64,000 bases of DNA, taken from assembly GCF_016908295.1 (NCBI RefSeq), contig NZ_JAFBDO010000004.1, positions 62,001-126,000 of the forward strand, in the 5' to 3' direction. This stretch comes from Thalassobacillus pellis (GTDB lineage Bacteria; Bacillota; Bacilli; Bacillales; Halobacillaceae). Each line of letters opens with the position of its first letter. The first letter of the stretch is position 1. Under the pieces are notes generated by a model. That model ran no database searches. It saw only the letters and a program-made list of their open reading frames with translations, and was not told the origin of the DNA. Positions 16,868 through 25,874 of the stretch are shown one piece after another. The position numbers were made by a program, and so were the translations under genes.

Positions 16868-17326
16868 CTATTTAAAGAGTTGCTCATTAAATACACTAAT
16901 AGAATATATGTTTTCTTCTAATAAGTTATCAATTATCTGCTTTATTACATGCGGTTCTCGTAAATCCTTGTTTTCAAATGCTAAAAGCTCATTAACTTTT
17001 ATCCATTTGCTCTCAGTAATTTCATTTTCTTCGAGATTTAATATACCTCCAGTAACCTCACCAATAAAATGAAATAAAATTACTTGATTGTTCGTATTAC
17101 TGAGAAAATTATATACTCCAGTCGTGCCAATCAGTTTTACATCTAATCCCGTTTCCTCTTTAACTTCCCTCCGAGCTGAATAAAGAATGTCCTCGCCACA
17201 CTCTATATGTCCACTTGGAAAGTTCCACTTATCAACAGCAGTGGGTTTATTCTCTTTTATAATTAAGACTTTATCATTGCCAAAGATTGATACACTAGCT
17301 ACTAATACAATACCATCTTGAGACAT
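16868..17326 (-). CDS. NUDIX hydrolase
   Basis: A 152-residue NUDIX protein that should hydrolyse a nucleoside-diphosphate-linked compound. The full box is visible: GHIECGEDILYSARREVKEETGLD at about 39-62, with the metal-binding REVKEE glutamates intact. Substrate unknown. GAGGAG precedes the ATG. It lies in the array between the pentapeptide remnant and repeat R3. Such small detoxifying or sanitising enzymes are a theme of the cargo. Confidence 0.9.
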   Translation of the reverse strand: MSQDGIVLVASVSIFGNDKVLIIKENKPTAVDKWNFPSGHIECGEDILYSARREVKEETGLDVKLIGTTGVYNFLSNTNNQVILFHFIGEVTGGILNLEENEITESKWIKVNELLAFENKDLREPHVIKQIIDNLLEENIYSISVFNEQLFK

Positions 17327-17394
17327 CCATTTCTCCTCAATTCTACCTGAGAATTACATTTATCTTTATATATATAATAACTTCTTCTTTCACT

Positions 17395-17462
17395 AAACTG
17401 CTCCGTTAGTGTAAGAGCTATCGTTAAATTTGAACATTTGCCCCGGGATTTCTAACCGCGCA
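17395..17462. repeat. Array repeat R3
   Basis: AACTGCTCCGTTAGTG, a partly decayed stem-loop (GAGCTATCG ... TTTGAACATTTGCCCC), then a diverged right end. It lies just 5' of the NUDIX gene on the gene strand. Confidence 0.75.
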
Positions 17463-17544
17463 CCTTCCTAATGTCTATAGGATAATTAGAGAGGATAGCC
17501 ACCTTTTTTTCAATTAAAGCTTCATTTTTTTACTACCGCTACTG

Positions 17545-17964
17545 TTAGTCGAATAACTCTTCATCCTTGTATGCTTTAGACCAATGGTAAGGCTGGACTT
17601 CTTCCAGTGTTTTGAAAAGTAATTGTTTCTCGTCATTTGAAGTTACAGCTACTTTTACATCTCTACCCCAGTAAATTAACCTTTCCTGACAGACCCCACA
17701 CGGAGTTAATACCTTTAATTCTTCATTTTCATTGTCTCTTACTACACAAATTGAATGAGTAATTTTAGTATCAAATTTATGTGCTTCCAAAATCGCACCT
17801 GTTTCTATACATAAATCTGTTGAAGCATTTATCACCTCTGGAGCAACACTTGTCAATATTTCATCCTCGCTAGTGTACATTGCCGCTGCACCACCCCAGC
17901 CAGTTGGATATCTTTTTTTAATCAGTTCTTTTGCTGCTCGATATAATTCTTGTTCAATATCCAC
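17545..17964 (-). CDS. Cytidine-deaminase-fold protein
   Basis: A 139-residue zinc deaminase of the CDA superfamily. The zinc and catalytic motifs are C-I-E in DLCIETGAILEAHK near residue 67 and PCGVC in TPCGVCQERL near 105, three Cys ligands as in cytidine and blasticidin-S deaminases. Which base or nucleoside it acts on is not clear; the length and Cys-type ligands fit the blasticidin-deaminase-like group. The start is set at GTG (17964) because GGGGGAGACC precedes it; the longer reading overlaps that site. Confidence 0.82.
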   Translation of the reverse strand: MDIEQELYRAAKELIKKRYPTGWGGAAAMYTSEDEILTSVAPEVINASTDLCIETGAILEAHKFDTKITHSICVVRDNENEELKVLTPCGVCQERLIYWGRDVKVAVTSNDEKQLLFKTLEEVQPYHWSKAYKDEELFD

Positions 17965-18020
17965 TTTTGGTCTCCCCCTGCTTAACAACTCTTCAACTAT
18001 TGCTTCGTGATTATAGATAT

Positions 18021-18061
18021 GCGATAGTTCAATAATAACGATCGCTTTTTTTACTGTAGAG
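18021..18061. repeat. Array repeat fragment R4, inverted orientation
   Basis: GCGATAGTTCAATAATAACG followed by ATCGC matches the stem-loop of the repeat, but in the opposite orientation to the other copies. It is followed by a poorly conserved end. It lies between the deaminase and DinB genes. Confidence 0.5.
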
Positions 18062-18075
18062 CTAATGAAGCCTTT

Positions 18076-18570
18076 TTAAAAACTTCGTTTCTCTGGCCAA
18101 GCTCCTTGCATTTTACTAAGGAACACTATCTGCCCAATATGATATGCGCCGTGCATTGCTAGACTCTTCAGTTCAAGTACTAATGGATAATCTTTCTTTG
18201 GGATTTTTCTATACATATCATCATGGTCTGATTTTGCTAGTATTTTTCCAAGTTCACGATGAACATAAAAGTATTCTTGCTTTGTTTCTTTCCAATTTTC
18301 TACCGTCTCACTTGGTAATTGAAATGTAGAATCATTATTTTCTGCTTGTGGTTCATTCTCTGTTTCGCCAAGAAAGCGCATCAGAAATCTCTTTTCAAAG
18401 AAAAGCAAATGACACACTATTTCCCAAATAGAATTCATTGACCCATCAGCTGGTTTCCAAATTGCCTGTTCTAATGTAATATCCTCTAGCACTTTTTCAA
18501 GGGGTGGAAACCAGTCTTCTTCATCTAAGCAGCTTGCCCATTGTTGTAACAAGAGTGTCTTCACATCCAT
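18076..18570 (-). CDS. DinB family protein
   Basis: A 164-residue four-helix-bundle protein of the DinB/YfiT superfamily, putative metal-dependent thiol transferases. The metal-binding histidines are visible in IVCHLLFFE near residue 52 and MHGAYHIGQI near 140. No substrate can be assigned. The start has GAGGGA upstream. A second, diverged DinB gene occurs at 32407 in the same array. Confidence 0.85.
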   Translation of the reverse strand: MDVKTLLLQQWASCLDEEDWFPPLEKVLEDITLEQAIWKPADGSMNSIWEIVCHLLFFEKRFLMRFLGETENEPQAENNDSTFQLPSETVENWKETKQEYFYVHRELGKILAKSDHDDMYRKIPKKDYPLVLELKSLAMHGAYHIGQIVFLSKMQGAWPEKRSF

Positions 18571-18736
18571 TATCTAATCCCTCCAATTTAATTATTTAAT
18601 AGATAATCCGGTGTTTTGTGGATAGCTCATTCATAAGGTGTCATGCCAATCCTTAAACTTTTTTAACAATCAGCCTGAGTTTTTGCTATATAAAATTACT
18701 TTTCCATGTGTCTATCTCCTCAACCTTTACTTCCAT

Positions 18737-18776
18737 AAAAGGGGGCATTTCTCCTTCTTAGAGAAATGCCCCCTTT
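18737..18776. terminator. Strong bidirectional terminator
   Basis: GGGGGCATTTCTC pairs perfectly with GAGAAATGCCCCC (13 bp, 7-nt loop), with A- and T-rich flanks on both sides. It lies about 50 bp downstream of the methyltransferase stop codon, on the minus strand. Confidence 0.85.
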
Positions 18777-18824
18777 ACCGGAAGACTCTATATCAAGATT
18801 TATTACCTGATTAACAGGTAGGTA

Positions 18825-19742
18825 TCACTGTTTTACAGCATGAACGTAATGAATGGTTTCAAAAGCTGTTAAGTAGTCATTTCTATTACTAAAATAAAGT
18901 TCATTTATACTAATCGGTGTCAGATGTTCATAGATAAGTAAGCCAAATGTTTCTAGTATATTCTCCAATTCCTCATAAGAAAAACATGTTTTCATTGGTT
19001 CCCCGCTTGCAGCAGCCATTTTAACCATGTTTTCGACTCTATTAGAGTGACCCTTTTCAGTAAATAAAGTTTCGTCTCCATAATCAAAAACAATTGAACT
19101 CCCTGGAGGAACTTTGGTAAATAAATGAGCCAATAAGTGTGAGATTTCTTCTCGAGTTAAATAATAAGAAACTCCTAAAAGGCTAAAAAAAGTCTTTTTA
19201 TTAACATCAAACCCTTGTTTTATTAGGTTTTGATCAGAAAACATTTTAGAGAAATCCATCGCTATAAACTGAAGGTTTCTTGGAATGTTATAGTTCGCTT
19301 CTTTCAACCTTTTCTTTTTAAAGTCCTGTGTAGATGGGTGATCAATTTCGAAAATCTTTAGAGCAGACTCAAATTCAGGATATCTAAAGCTAAAAGTATC
19401 TAAACCTGCTCCAAGGATGACATATTGTTCTATTCCTAGTCGCATTTCATCTAGCAATACTTTTTCTGAATAAGCAGCACGAGCCAAGGGTGTTGGAGAA
19501 AGCTGAACTTGAGTTATCCACTTTATCATTTCTTCTGTGTTTCCTTTAAATTGCTGCTTTAAATCTACATTGAAAAATTGGACTCCCTGTACTAGGTTCT
19601 TCTTTATTTCCTTAAATTCATCTTGGGTGATTAAATCGTTTGCCACATAGTCATTAAAGATAATAGGCGAGTCAAAACAACTATGATAAGCTCTACCAAA
19701 AGCAGAAATTAATGAAGTAACACTCGACTCCTTTTCTTTCAC
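18825..19742 (-). CDS. SAM-dependent methyltransferase, leucine carboxyl methyltransferase family
   Basis: A 305-residue protein of the LCM/TIGR00027-like O-methyltransferase group. Family features are LARAAYSEKVLLDEM..., the motif I variant YVILGAGLDTFSFR, and IFEIDHPSTQDFKKKRL. These proteins methylate carboxyl or hydroxyl groups, often in secondary metabolism; the target here is unknown. The start is GTG at 19742, with AAGGAG upstream; the longer frame adds 22 improbable residues. Confidence 0.85.
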   Translation of the reverse strand: MKEKESSVTSLISAFGRAYHSCFDSPIIFNDYVANDLITQDEFKEIKKNLVQGVQFFNVDLKQQFKGNTEEMIKWITQVQLSPTPLARAAYSEKVLLDEMRLGIEQYVILGAGLDTFSFRYPEFESALKIFEIDHPSTQDFKKKRLKEANYNIPRNLQFIAMDFSKMFSDQNLIKQGFDVNKKTFFSLLGVSYYLTREEISHLLAHLFTKVPPGSSIVFDYGDETLFTEKGHSNRVENMVKMAAASGEPMKTCFSYEELENILETFGLLIYEHLTPISINELYFSNRNDYLTAFETIHYVHAVKQ

Positions 19743-19920
19743 AGAAACACACTCCTTAAAACAGAAATAGGATTCCCCCGGCCAGGAGAACCCTATTATA
19801 TACCTCAAATAAAATATTGTAAATTATAGCATAAATTAATTTTTTTGTAAAATAATTTGCTCTTTTACAGGGAGTTTTTTGTCTCACTAACATCCCCCCC
19901 GCTGTTGTTGAAAGCCTATA

Positions 19921-19979
19921 ACAATCTTCCATTGATTTTGAACTAAATCACCATTAGTGAAGACTTGGAGCTGAGATAA
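19921..19979. repeat. Array repeat R5
   Basis: CAATCTTCCATTG...TTTGAAC, ATCACCATTAGTGAAGACTT and a GGAGCTGAGATA end match the central and right parts of the repeat. The rest of 19743-20110 is AT-rich with no gene. Confidence 0.55.
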
Positions 19980-20110
19980 AATCTATATGCAATAATGGAA
20001 ACGCATTATTTTAAGTGTTTAATAAATAAAACTCTATCTTGCCCTGGGCAATCATAATCTGGGATACAAGAATTCCTTCCACCCTTTATATCGAAGACCA
20101 TTTTAGCATG

Positions 20111-20286
20111 TTATGCAACGGATGTTTTGTTTACAGGTGAAGTAACTTCTTGAACTATATATCGATCTTCTTTTACTGCAGCACTGTTAAATTCTTCGTA
20201 AAGTTGTTTACCTATATTATTCTTTCGATAGTCCGGATGAACTCCTGCAAAGTGTATGTAAGCTTGATCCAGCTTCTTTTTATTAC
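20111..20286 (-). pseudogene. GNAT acetyltransferase fragment
   Basis: The minus strand encodes KKLDQAYIHFAGVHPDYRKN, then NIGKQLYEEF and a tail ending in TSVA and a stop. FAGVHPDYRKNNIGKQLY is the acetyl-CoA binding motif A of GNAT enzymes. The first two thirds of a normal GNAT are missing and no start is visible, so this is an N-truncated remnant. Confidence 0.75.
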
Positions 20287-20293
20287 TTTAAGA

Positions 20294-20536
20294 CTAAGCA
20301 GCTAAAAAAGCTTTCACAGATGTATAAATGCATAATAGTGAAATCCCAACTAACATATAACCTAATAAAGAATTGTGTGTTTTATTGAATTCTTCAAGCC
20401 CCATCACCAACAATAGGCAACCTAAAAACATGATCATATAGGGAAGCAAAAGAGGAGAATTATTCGTTATTAATCCATAACTGGAAAGAGTCAGTACTAA
20501 TATAGCTAGAATAACCCTAGAAGTTTTTAACAACAT
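20294..20536 (-). CDS. DUF3953 (YczI-like) small membrane protein
   Basis: An 80-residue protein with three predicted membrane helices. It resembles Bacillus YczI/DUF3953: RVILAILVLTLSSYGLITNN, PYMIMFLGCLLLVMGLEEF and a final hydrophobic segment. The role is unknown. GGGGTGAT precedes the ATG. It reads on the minus strand like the other array genes. Confidence 0.7.
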   Translation of the reverse strand: MLLKTSRVILAILVLTLSSYGLITNNSPLLLPYMIMFLGCLLLVMGLEEFNKTHNSLLGYMLVGISLLCIYTSVKAFLAA

Positions 20537-20581
20537 ATCACCCCATCATTAAGGTTCACTCCTGATTATGTAATAAATCCT

Positions 20582-21130
20582 TTATAAAGATTCCCTTTGA
20601 TTATCTTCCTTCCAACCAATTTTCTTAATAATAACAGCTATAACTTTATTTTCATTAAACCCAAACTCTATATTTATTAAATTATCTTTATCAAAATATC
20701 CAAGGGTATCTAAGCCACTTTCAACCCTTTCATAATAGTTCTCACCGTATTCTTTAATTACCTGGTCTTTTGTATCCCCGATTTTAATTCCTTTAGCAGT
20801 TTCATATATTTTGGAGTTTTCGTCTGTTCTTCGAATGAATAATCGAATAACCTTGGCATCTGCAAAACCAAACTCCACTCCATCGTAACTCAAATATTTT
20901 GACTTTGGATCTCTTATTTCTTCGACTTCAGTTGGTTTTCCAAAAGTGTTTATAACATCGTTCTCATATGAATTTATTGATATAGAATTGATATTCTCAT
21001 CAGAGAGGTCAATACTCTCTGTGCTTTCATAAAAATCCATCGTTTCCTTAGCTAATGGTTCACATCCCATTAAAATTAAAAAAGTAATTATGGTTGAAAT
21101 TACTGTTGAAATTTTTAGATTTATCCTCAA
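20582..21130 (-). CDS. Hypothetical lipoprotein with two BamE/SmpA-like repeats
   Basis: A 182-residue lipoprotein; the signal peptide ends at lipobox LMGC. Two similar segments, SYENDVINTFGKPTEVEE and GDTKDQVIKEYGENYYERV, look like the repeated 'G-T-xxxVxxxYGxPxx' helix-strand unit found in BamE/SmpA-like folds. It starts at UUG with GAGGGG upstream. Its role is unknown; it is likely an outer-face protein of the cell membrane. Confidence 0.65.
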   Translation of the reverse strand: MRINLKISTVISTIITFLILMGCEPLAKETMDFYESTESIDLSDENINSISINSYENDVINTFGKPTEVEEIRDPKSKYLSYDGVEFGFADAKVIRLFIRRTDENSKIYETAKGIKIGDTKDQVIKEYGENYYERVESGLDTLGYFDKDNLINIEFGFNENKVIAVIIKKIGWKEDNQRESL

Positions 21131-21223
21131 AATAACCCCTCATTTTTATCCACTAAACAAAAAATCTTTTTCAATTTCTAAATATGGCGCAGATTTTCAA
21201 CTGTTGAAGTACAATTTTTCAAT

Positions 21224-22477
21224 TTAGAATTGGAAATCCCCATCCTTCATTAGCATGACTTCAGTACGATCTTCTTTATTACCCACTACTTTCATATCTT
21301 TGGTACCAAAGGTCACATTGACTGTTAAAAGGGAAGTATTCAGCCCCGCTGCCTTCAACTCTTCCTCAGATTGATCATTGCCATTTTGAATATTGGAAGG
21401 AGATGCATTTCCAATTCCAATATGACAGGACGTATTTTCATCAAACAATGTATTGTAAAGAAGCGTATCTGCCTGAGCAAGAGGCGATTTATTAGAGACC
21501 ATGGCAATTTCACCTAGATAATGTGAACCTTCATCTGTTTCGATGAGGTTCTTTAACACTCCCTGTCCCTTTGCTGCATAATAGTCGGTAATCCGTCCAT
21601 CTTTAAAAACCAGATAAAATTCATCTACGACACTCCCCCCATAGATAAGAGGTTTAGTAGCTACCAATTTGCCATTCACCTTATTTTTATGAGGAGCAGT
21701 AAATATTTCTTCCGTAGGAATGTTAGGAAAGAAAGGTATTCCCTTTTCATCTATGACTCCCCCACCGATATAGTGATGATTTTTTGGCAGACCAACTAAT
21801 AAGTCAGTACCACAACTATTTGTAAAATGAAGTGCTTCAAATTGACTCTCGTTTAGGATTTTTTTTCGAGATTCGAAGGTTCTATTGTGGCTCTCCCAAT
21901 CTTTTATAGGATTTTCCCCATCTGCCCGAGATCCTTTTAAAATTAATTTCCATAATGATTGTATAGCTTCTTCTTTACTTAGGTTGGGGAATACTTTTGT
22001 TGCCCATTCAGCGCTTGGGACAGCTAGAAGACACCAGCGTACCTCGTGGGATCTAATTTTCGCATAATAATCCCTCAATTTGGTACGAGAAGCTTTTTGG
22101 AAACGATTTATCCTATCTGAAGAAACCTCCTTAAAAACATTTAAGTTTTCAGAAATAATATGGATGTAAGCAGCGCCTACATCGTCCCACTCCTTAAAAC
22201 GGGCAGCCTGCCAATCAGGAAAGTTATCAATGACACTATCTGCTGCATTTAAGTAAAATTCTTTGGTAGACTGTTCATCTGTCCAATCTATAAATACATT
22301 TGAAGCTCCTTCCTCGTAGGCTATCGTTTGGATTAGACGGGCAAACGTAGCATTTTGTATATCACTATGAATAATCAATAATTGATTTTTTTGCAGATTT
22401 ACACCTGCTCGTACACCAAGTTCTGCATACTTTTTTAACTGTACTTCATTTATAAATTCATATATTTCTTTACTCAT
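21224..22477 (-). CDS. M29 family aminopeptidase (AmpS-like)
   Basis: A 417-residue metallo-aminopeptidase of the M29 (thermophilic aminopeptidase) family that removes N-terminal residues from peptides using two metal ions. Family features include LGVRAGVNLQKNQLLIIHSD at the start, FTAPHKNKVNG and EIAMVSNKSPLA with the metal-binding Glu, FDENTSCHIGIGNA with its His, and VTFGTKDMKVVG near the end. Length is normal. GGGGAG precedes the ATG. It is the largest conserved enzyme in the array and looks intact. Confidence 0.9.
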   Translation of the reverse strand: MSKEIYEFINEVQLKKYAELGVRAGVNLQKNQLLIIHSDIQNATFARLIQTIAYEEGASNVFIDWTDEQSTKEFYLNAADSVIDNFPDWQAARFKEWDDVGAAYIHIISENLNVFKEVSSDRINRFQKASRTKLRDYYAKIRSHEVRWCLLAVPSAEWATKVFPNLSKEEAIQSLWKLILKGSRADGENPIKDWESHNRTFESRKKILNESQFEALHFTNSCGTDLLVGLPKNHHYIGGGVIDEKGIPFFPNIPTEEIFTAPHKNKVNGKLVATKPLIYGGSVVDEFYLVFKDGRITDYYAAKGQGVLKNLIETDEGSHYLGEIAMVSNKSPLAQADTLLYNTLFDENTSCHIGIGNASPSNIQNGNDQSEEELKAAGLNTSLLTVNVTFGTKDMKVVGNKEDRTEVMLMKDGDFQF

Positions 22478-22621
22478 TTAATAACTCCCCTGTGATGTTC
22501 CTATATATGTTTATTCAAGAAATGAACCAAATTCCGTAAGACACGAAGTTGAGATATTGCACAAATAATAACCCTAGCTCCCTTTAATTAATATTATACT
22601 TGAAGGATACCGTTTCTCGTT

Positions 22622-22984
22622 TTACTCTATTTTACCTTTAATTTCTTTAACCTTTTGTCGAAAGTTGTCTAAAGATACCTGGGATAAACTGATTTCTTCC
22701 AAGACAAAATTGTCTGATTGATGTTTATAGATAAAGTGCAATTCATAGACTTTATCATTTTCTAACAAATTCCATACATTTTTGTTAATTTCAAAAGTGA
22801 TGTTCTTAGGAATATGATTAATATTAAGCGTTGAAAAGGTTGCCTCAAATTTTTCTTTTTCATTTGAATCATTAGTTACTTTCTTTTCATATAGCTCTCC
22901 AGGTTGAGTAACTTCTGTTATGGATTCATCAGAAGAACAACCAATAATAATAAATAAAGTTAACAAAACAATAATTAAGAACAT
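22622..22984 (-). CDS. Hypothetical lipoprotein
   Basis: A 120-residue lipoprotein: signal peptide MFLIIVLLTLFIIIGC with the Cys at residue 16, then a charged domain ending in a coiled-coil-like helix. The start at MFLIIV has AAAGGT upstream. No family recognised. Confidence 0.6.
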   Translation of the reverse strand: MFLIIVLLTLFIIIGCSSDESITEVTQPGELYEKKVTNDSNEKEKFEATFSTLNINHIPKNITFEINKNVWNLLENDKVYELHFIYKHQSDNFVLEEISLSQVSLDNFRQKVKEIKGKIE

Positions 22985-23068
22985 AGATTCAGACCTTTTT
23001 TTAATTGCAAAACTCAAAAGCAACACCACCACTCTACATTTCGTGATTTCAAGACAACTTTGGAAAAA

Positions 23069-23227
23069 CTATTGATTTGATCTCCAAATCCTACTTATTA
23101 ATTTTACAAGTACCCAGCCTGAAACTCCCCCGAAAAATAAAGGAAGCACACTATCAGGACGACCTGAAACAAAATAACTAATAATACATATTAGTACTAC
23201 TAATAATACTTCGCTTAGTATATTCAT
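23069..23227 (-). CDS. Small membrane protein (52 residues)
   Basis: The sequence MNILSEVLLVVLICIISYF is followed by GRPDSVLPLFFGGVSGWVLV and a short basic tail. It has two membrane segments. AAAGGGTGTG lies just before the ATG. It reads on the gene strand of the array between repeat R6 and the lipoprotein gene. No family recognised. Confidence 0.55.
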   Translation of the reverse strand: MNILSEVLLVVLICIISYFVSGRPDSVLPLFFGGVSGWVLVKLISRIWRSNQ

Positions 23228-23290
23228 TTTCACACCCTTTAACTTACTGAAAGATTAACAGTTCCCTATCACCTAAGTCTCAAAAAGATT

Positions 23291-23326
23291 GGCGAAACCT
23301 CCTATTGAATAATTGCCCCCGTTTGT
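23291..23326. repeat. Partial array repeat R6
   Basis: GGCGAAACCTCCTATTGAAT followed by AATTGCCCCCGTTTG matches the stem-loop and CCCCC core of the repeat; both outer ends are lost. Confidence 0.55.
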
Positions 23327-23337
23327 TTAATAAAGAT

Positions 23338-23766
23338 TATTCTTCACATAAGTTTTTAAAATGTCTACCCTCATCAGGAGAATTTCCTTCTGGTGTTGAC
23401 CAAGCATTTTGGCAAATATTCTCTTCATCTACTACGGAATAAGTATAAAGCCAACCTTTTTCGTTTTTTAAATTCAACTATGAGGTGATAAGGGTTATAT
23501 TGTCTTCCTTCTTGTTGACTAATCTTCCATTCTTGTTGAGGGAATGTTTCTTCTAAGTATTCCTTAAGTTGTTCCGTTTTTTTCGAAACTTGATAGTCGA
23601 TCCAAAAAGGACGAACAGCAAAAAGCATAAGTAATAGTGCAGTTAATGAAATTGAAACAAGTAAACAATGTTTCCTTATGTTACTTGGTGTTAATAATGA
23701 CATAACAAAAATACCAATTACAAAAATGACCGAAGTTGTTATTTCTGTTGCTGTTATTGGATGCAA
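23338..23766 (-). pseudogene. Hypothetical membrane protein with a one-base frameshift
   Basis: The reading frame begins at UUG (23766, AAAGGGAGA upstream) with HPITATEITTSVIFVIGIFV, has two membrane segments and then a soluble domain. The visible frame ends in KKRKRLALYLFRSR. Removing one A from a six-A run near 23467 instead gives FKNEKGWLYTYSVVDEENIC and NAWSTPEG...FKNLCEE and a stop at 23338, clearly the better C-terminus. So the gene carries a +1 indel, real or from sequencing. Family unknown. Confidence 0.65.
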
Positions 23767-23792
23767 TATGAAATCTCCCTTTATTTTCAATT

Positions 23793-23872
23793 AAACTGCT
23801 CCGTTAGCACAAGAAGCATTATCCACTATACAGCTATTGCTCCCCTAAACTGGAAGACTTGATTTCAAGATA
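23793..23872. repeat. Array repeat R7, near-complete
   Basis: CTGCTCCGTTAGCAC, an imperfect stem-loop, TGCTCCCC, GGAAGACTTGATTTCAAGAT. It ends about 25 bp upstream of the UUG start of the gene at 23338, so repeat and ribosome site nearly touch. Confidence 0.85.
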
Positions 23873-23907
23873 TTTTTATCAGATCTCTAACTTAATCAAC
23901 GGTTATC

Positions 23908-24486
23908 TTAATAAGAGTTATTGGTACCGTACACCTTTAACCTATCCCACTCTTTATTCCAATTTTTTGTTGTAACTCTATTTTTGTAGAATCCTATTCT
24001 TTCTTTTGTATCATAAAATGGTGTCGGTCTTACTTCTAAATTTACAACATCATTAATTCCCCAAGGAGCTGTTAATTTTATTTCCTCATTTTTGTCAATT
24101 TTTACTCCTAATGATGTGACTGTCTCAGGGAATTTTGAAATACCGTCAACGGAAGATGAATAGGGAGGCATATTACTTTTGATGTGCATTCTCGCCTGGT
24201 TTTTTACTGACCAAGGGATACTGGGAATAATAGATTTTAAATTTTCCTCAAACTTTTCTTCCTCAAATTTACTTACATTTGTTGAATCAAAGTAAATCAC
24301 ATCAATATCTGGTAATGGAGTTCTCGAACTATAATTATGTATCACATCCCATATTTTTGAACGAACAAATCCTGCACAAATCCACCAATCAGGCAAATTC
24401 AACGTTTTTACAGCATTTAGTACATACATCATCCAGTCATCTTCTTTTATTGATTTTATTACATCTTCCTCGTTTTTGATTATCAT
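23908..24486 (-). CDS. Nucleotidyltransferase family protein (NTP_transf_6-like)
   Basis: A 192-residue protein of the PF06042-type nucleotidyltransferase-like family. Family pieces are LNLPDWWICAGFVRSKIWDV, the acidic metal site PLPDIDVIYFD, and the end EVRPTPFYDTKERIGFYKNR followed by KNWNKEW. The group is thought to transfer nucleotides but no substrate is known. It is a common passenger in variable regions of Bacillaceae genomes, as I recall, which would fit the array. Confidence 0.82.
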   Translation of the reverse strand: MIIKNEEDVIKSIKEDDWMMYVLNAVKTLNLPDWWICAGFVRSKIWDVIHNYSSRTPLPDIDVIYFDSTNVSKFEEEKFEENLKSIIPSIPWSVKNQARMHIKSNMPPYSSSVDGISKFPETVTSLGVKIDKNEEIKLTAPWGINDVVNLEVRPTPFYDTKERIGFYKNRVTTKNWNKEWDRLKVYGTNNSY

Positions 24487-24549
24487 TGACTAACACCTAC
24501 TTATTAACTTAACTATTGTATTTCCTTAATGTAGTTTTCTTTTAAACTT

Positions 24550-24649
24550 AGCTGCTCGTTAGATCAATACTTTCATCCGAATAGGTAGAAAAGGAACAAC
24601 CATTGTTCATGATTTGCCCCCTAAAGTTGAAATCTCAGCGTTGAGATAA
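24550..24649. repeat. Array repeat R8
   Basis: GCTGCTCGTTAG at the left, a long spacer with GGAACAACCATTGTTC, then GATTTGCCCCC and a GTTGAAATCTCAGCGTTGAG end. The loop region is longer than usual. Confidence 0.6.
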
Positions 24650-24654
24650 CATGC

Positions 24655-24804
24655 TTATCCTAACAAAATGGATCCGAAATATAAGAAACTCATACTGAGA
24701 AATACAAAAGAAAACGTAGTTATTTGTTTTGGTAATTTCCCTTTGAAAGAAATTAACATTAAGCCAAGCAATATATGAACAGCTATAAACAGAAAAATGA
24801 TCAT
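24655..24804 (-). CDS. Small membrane protein (49 residues)
   Basis: MIIFLFIAVHILLGLMLISF, a basic loop KGKLPKQITT and a second hydrophobic segment ending ILLG. The ATG is preceded by GGGGGACGGGG. It lies directly beside repeat R8. It looks like a two-helix membrane micro-protein; no family recognised. Confidence 0.5.
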   Translation of the reverse strand: MIIFLFIAVHILLGLMLISFKGKLPKQITTFSFVFLSMSFLYFGSILLG

Positions 24805-24941
24805 CTTACCCCGTCCCCCTGGCAGATACCTCATTGAATGATCAATACATTGAAAACAAGTGCCTAACTCTTTAAAACTCGAAATTGAAACATATTTCAG
24901 GAGTGAATACGTTCATTCAAAACTTTTTATAATATTTATTA

Positions 24942-25679
24942 CTAAAAACCTCTAAACCCTCCAAATAACTCTGTTAGCCATAACCCTAATACTGACAGTT
25001 TGTCAAAATACAATAATAGGCCCACCATAACCATAACTCCGCCACTAATTTTCATTATCTTATCTGAATACTTTAAAATCCATCGAGCTTTTCCTAAGAA
25101 AAAAGACATAACTAAAAAAGGAATAGCAAAGCCAAGTGTATATGCTAATGTATAAATCAACCCTTGATCAGGATTCGACGCTGATAAAGTTAAAACGGCT
25201 GTTAACATTGGCCCAATACAAGGAGTCCATCCTGCTGCAAAAAACACGCCAACTAAAAATGAGCCCAAATATCCTGCTGGTTTCTTTACCAGTTTTAAGC
25301 GTCTTTCTTTTATCATAGAAATGGGTTGGAAAATTCCCATTAGAAAGAAACCCATCCCTATTATAAATACAGCTCCTATCATTCGTATTATATTCTGATA
25401 TCTAGTAAAAACATCACCAATAAAAGTAAAAGCTGAACCTAGAATAAAGAACACGATAGATAACCCCAATACAAAAAATAATGTATGTAGCATTAACTTT
25501 TGTTTTACCTGGCGTGGCTGTTTTGATTTATTAGAAAGTTCCCCTACTGATATCCCTGTAATAAAAGAAAGGTATGAAGGATACAGAGGATACACACAGG
25601 GAGAAATAAATGATAAAATACCTGCTCCAAAGACTAACCATATACTTAATTCGATTTTACATCCCTCTTCCCTAAACAT
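24942..25679 (-). CDS. CcdA-like cytochrome c biogenesis / thiol transport protein
   Basis: A 245-residue membrane protein of the CcdA/DsbD-transmembrane family that carries reducing equivalents across the membrane to extracytoplasmic thiols. Six helices are expected. The two conserved redox-Cys sites are present: FISPCVYPLYPSYLSFITG near residue 28 and AAGWTPCIGPML near 153. The start is uncertain: ATG at 25679 lacks a good ribosome site, while GAGGGATG precedes an ATC codon at 25655. No cytochrome or thioredoxin partner gene is adjacent, so it is a stand-alone cassette-like gene. Confidence 0.88.
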   Translation of the reverse strand: MFREEGCKIELSIWLVFGAGILSFISPCVYPLYPSYLSFITGISVGELSNKSKQPRQVKQKLMLHTLFFVLGLSIVFFILGSAFTFIGDVFTRYQNIIRMIGAVFIIGMGFFLMGIFQPISMIKERRLKLVKKPAGYLGSFLVGVFFAAGWTPCIGPMLTAVLTLSASNPDQGLIYTLAYTLGFAIPFLVMSFFLGKARWILKYSDKIMKISGGVMVMVGLLLYFDKLSVLGLWLTELFGGFRGF

Positions 25680-25804
25680 ATAAATAGCATATGAAGTAAT
25701 GAAGTTATTTACTTAACCTAAAACTTGGTTTATTCAACAAAACTGGTTTCATACTTTAACAATGCACTCTATTACAGGCTTAAAAAGTGAAGTATCTTCC
25801 GTTA

Positions 25805-25840
25805 AAGCCCCCGTTTGCGTAATGCTTGAATTCGAGATAC
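25805..25840. repeat. Partial array repeat R9
   Basis: GCCCCCGTTTGCGTAATGCT then TGAATTCGAGATAC: the right half of the repeat with its dyad. No left half is visible. Confidence 0.7.
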
Positions 25841-25874
25841 CTTCCTTCGCTTATAAAATCCTATATTATATGTA

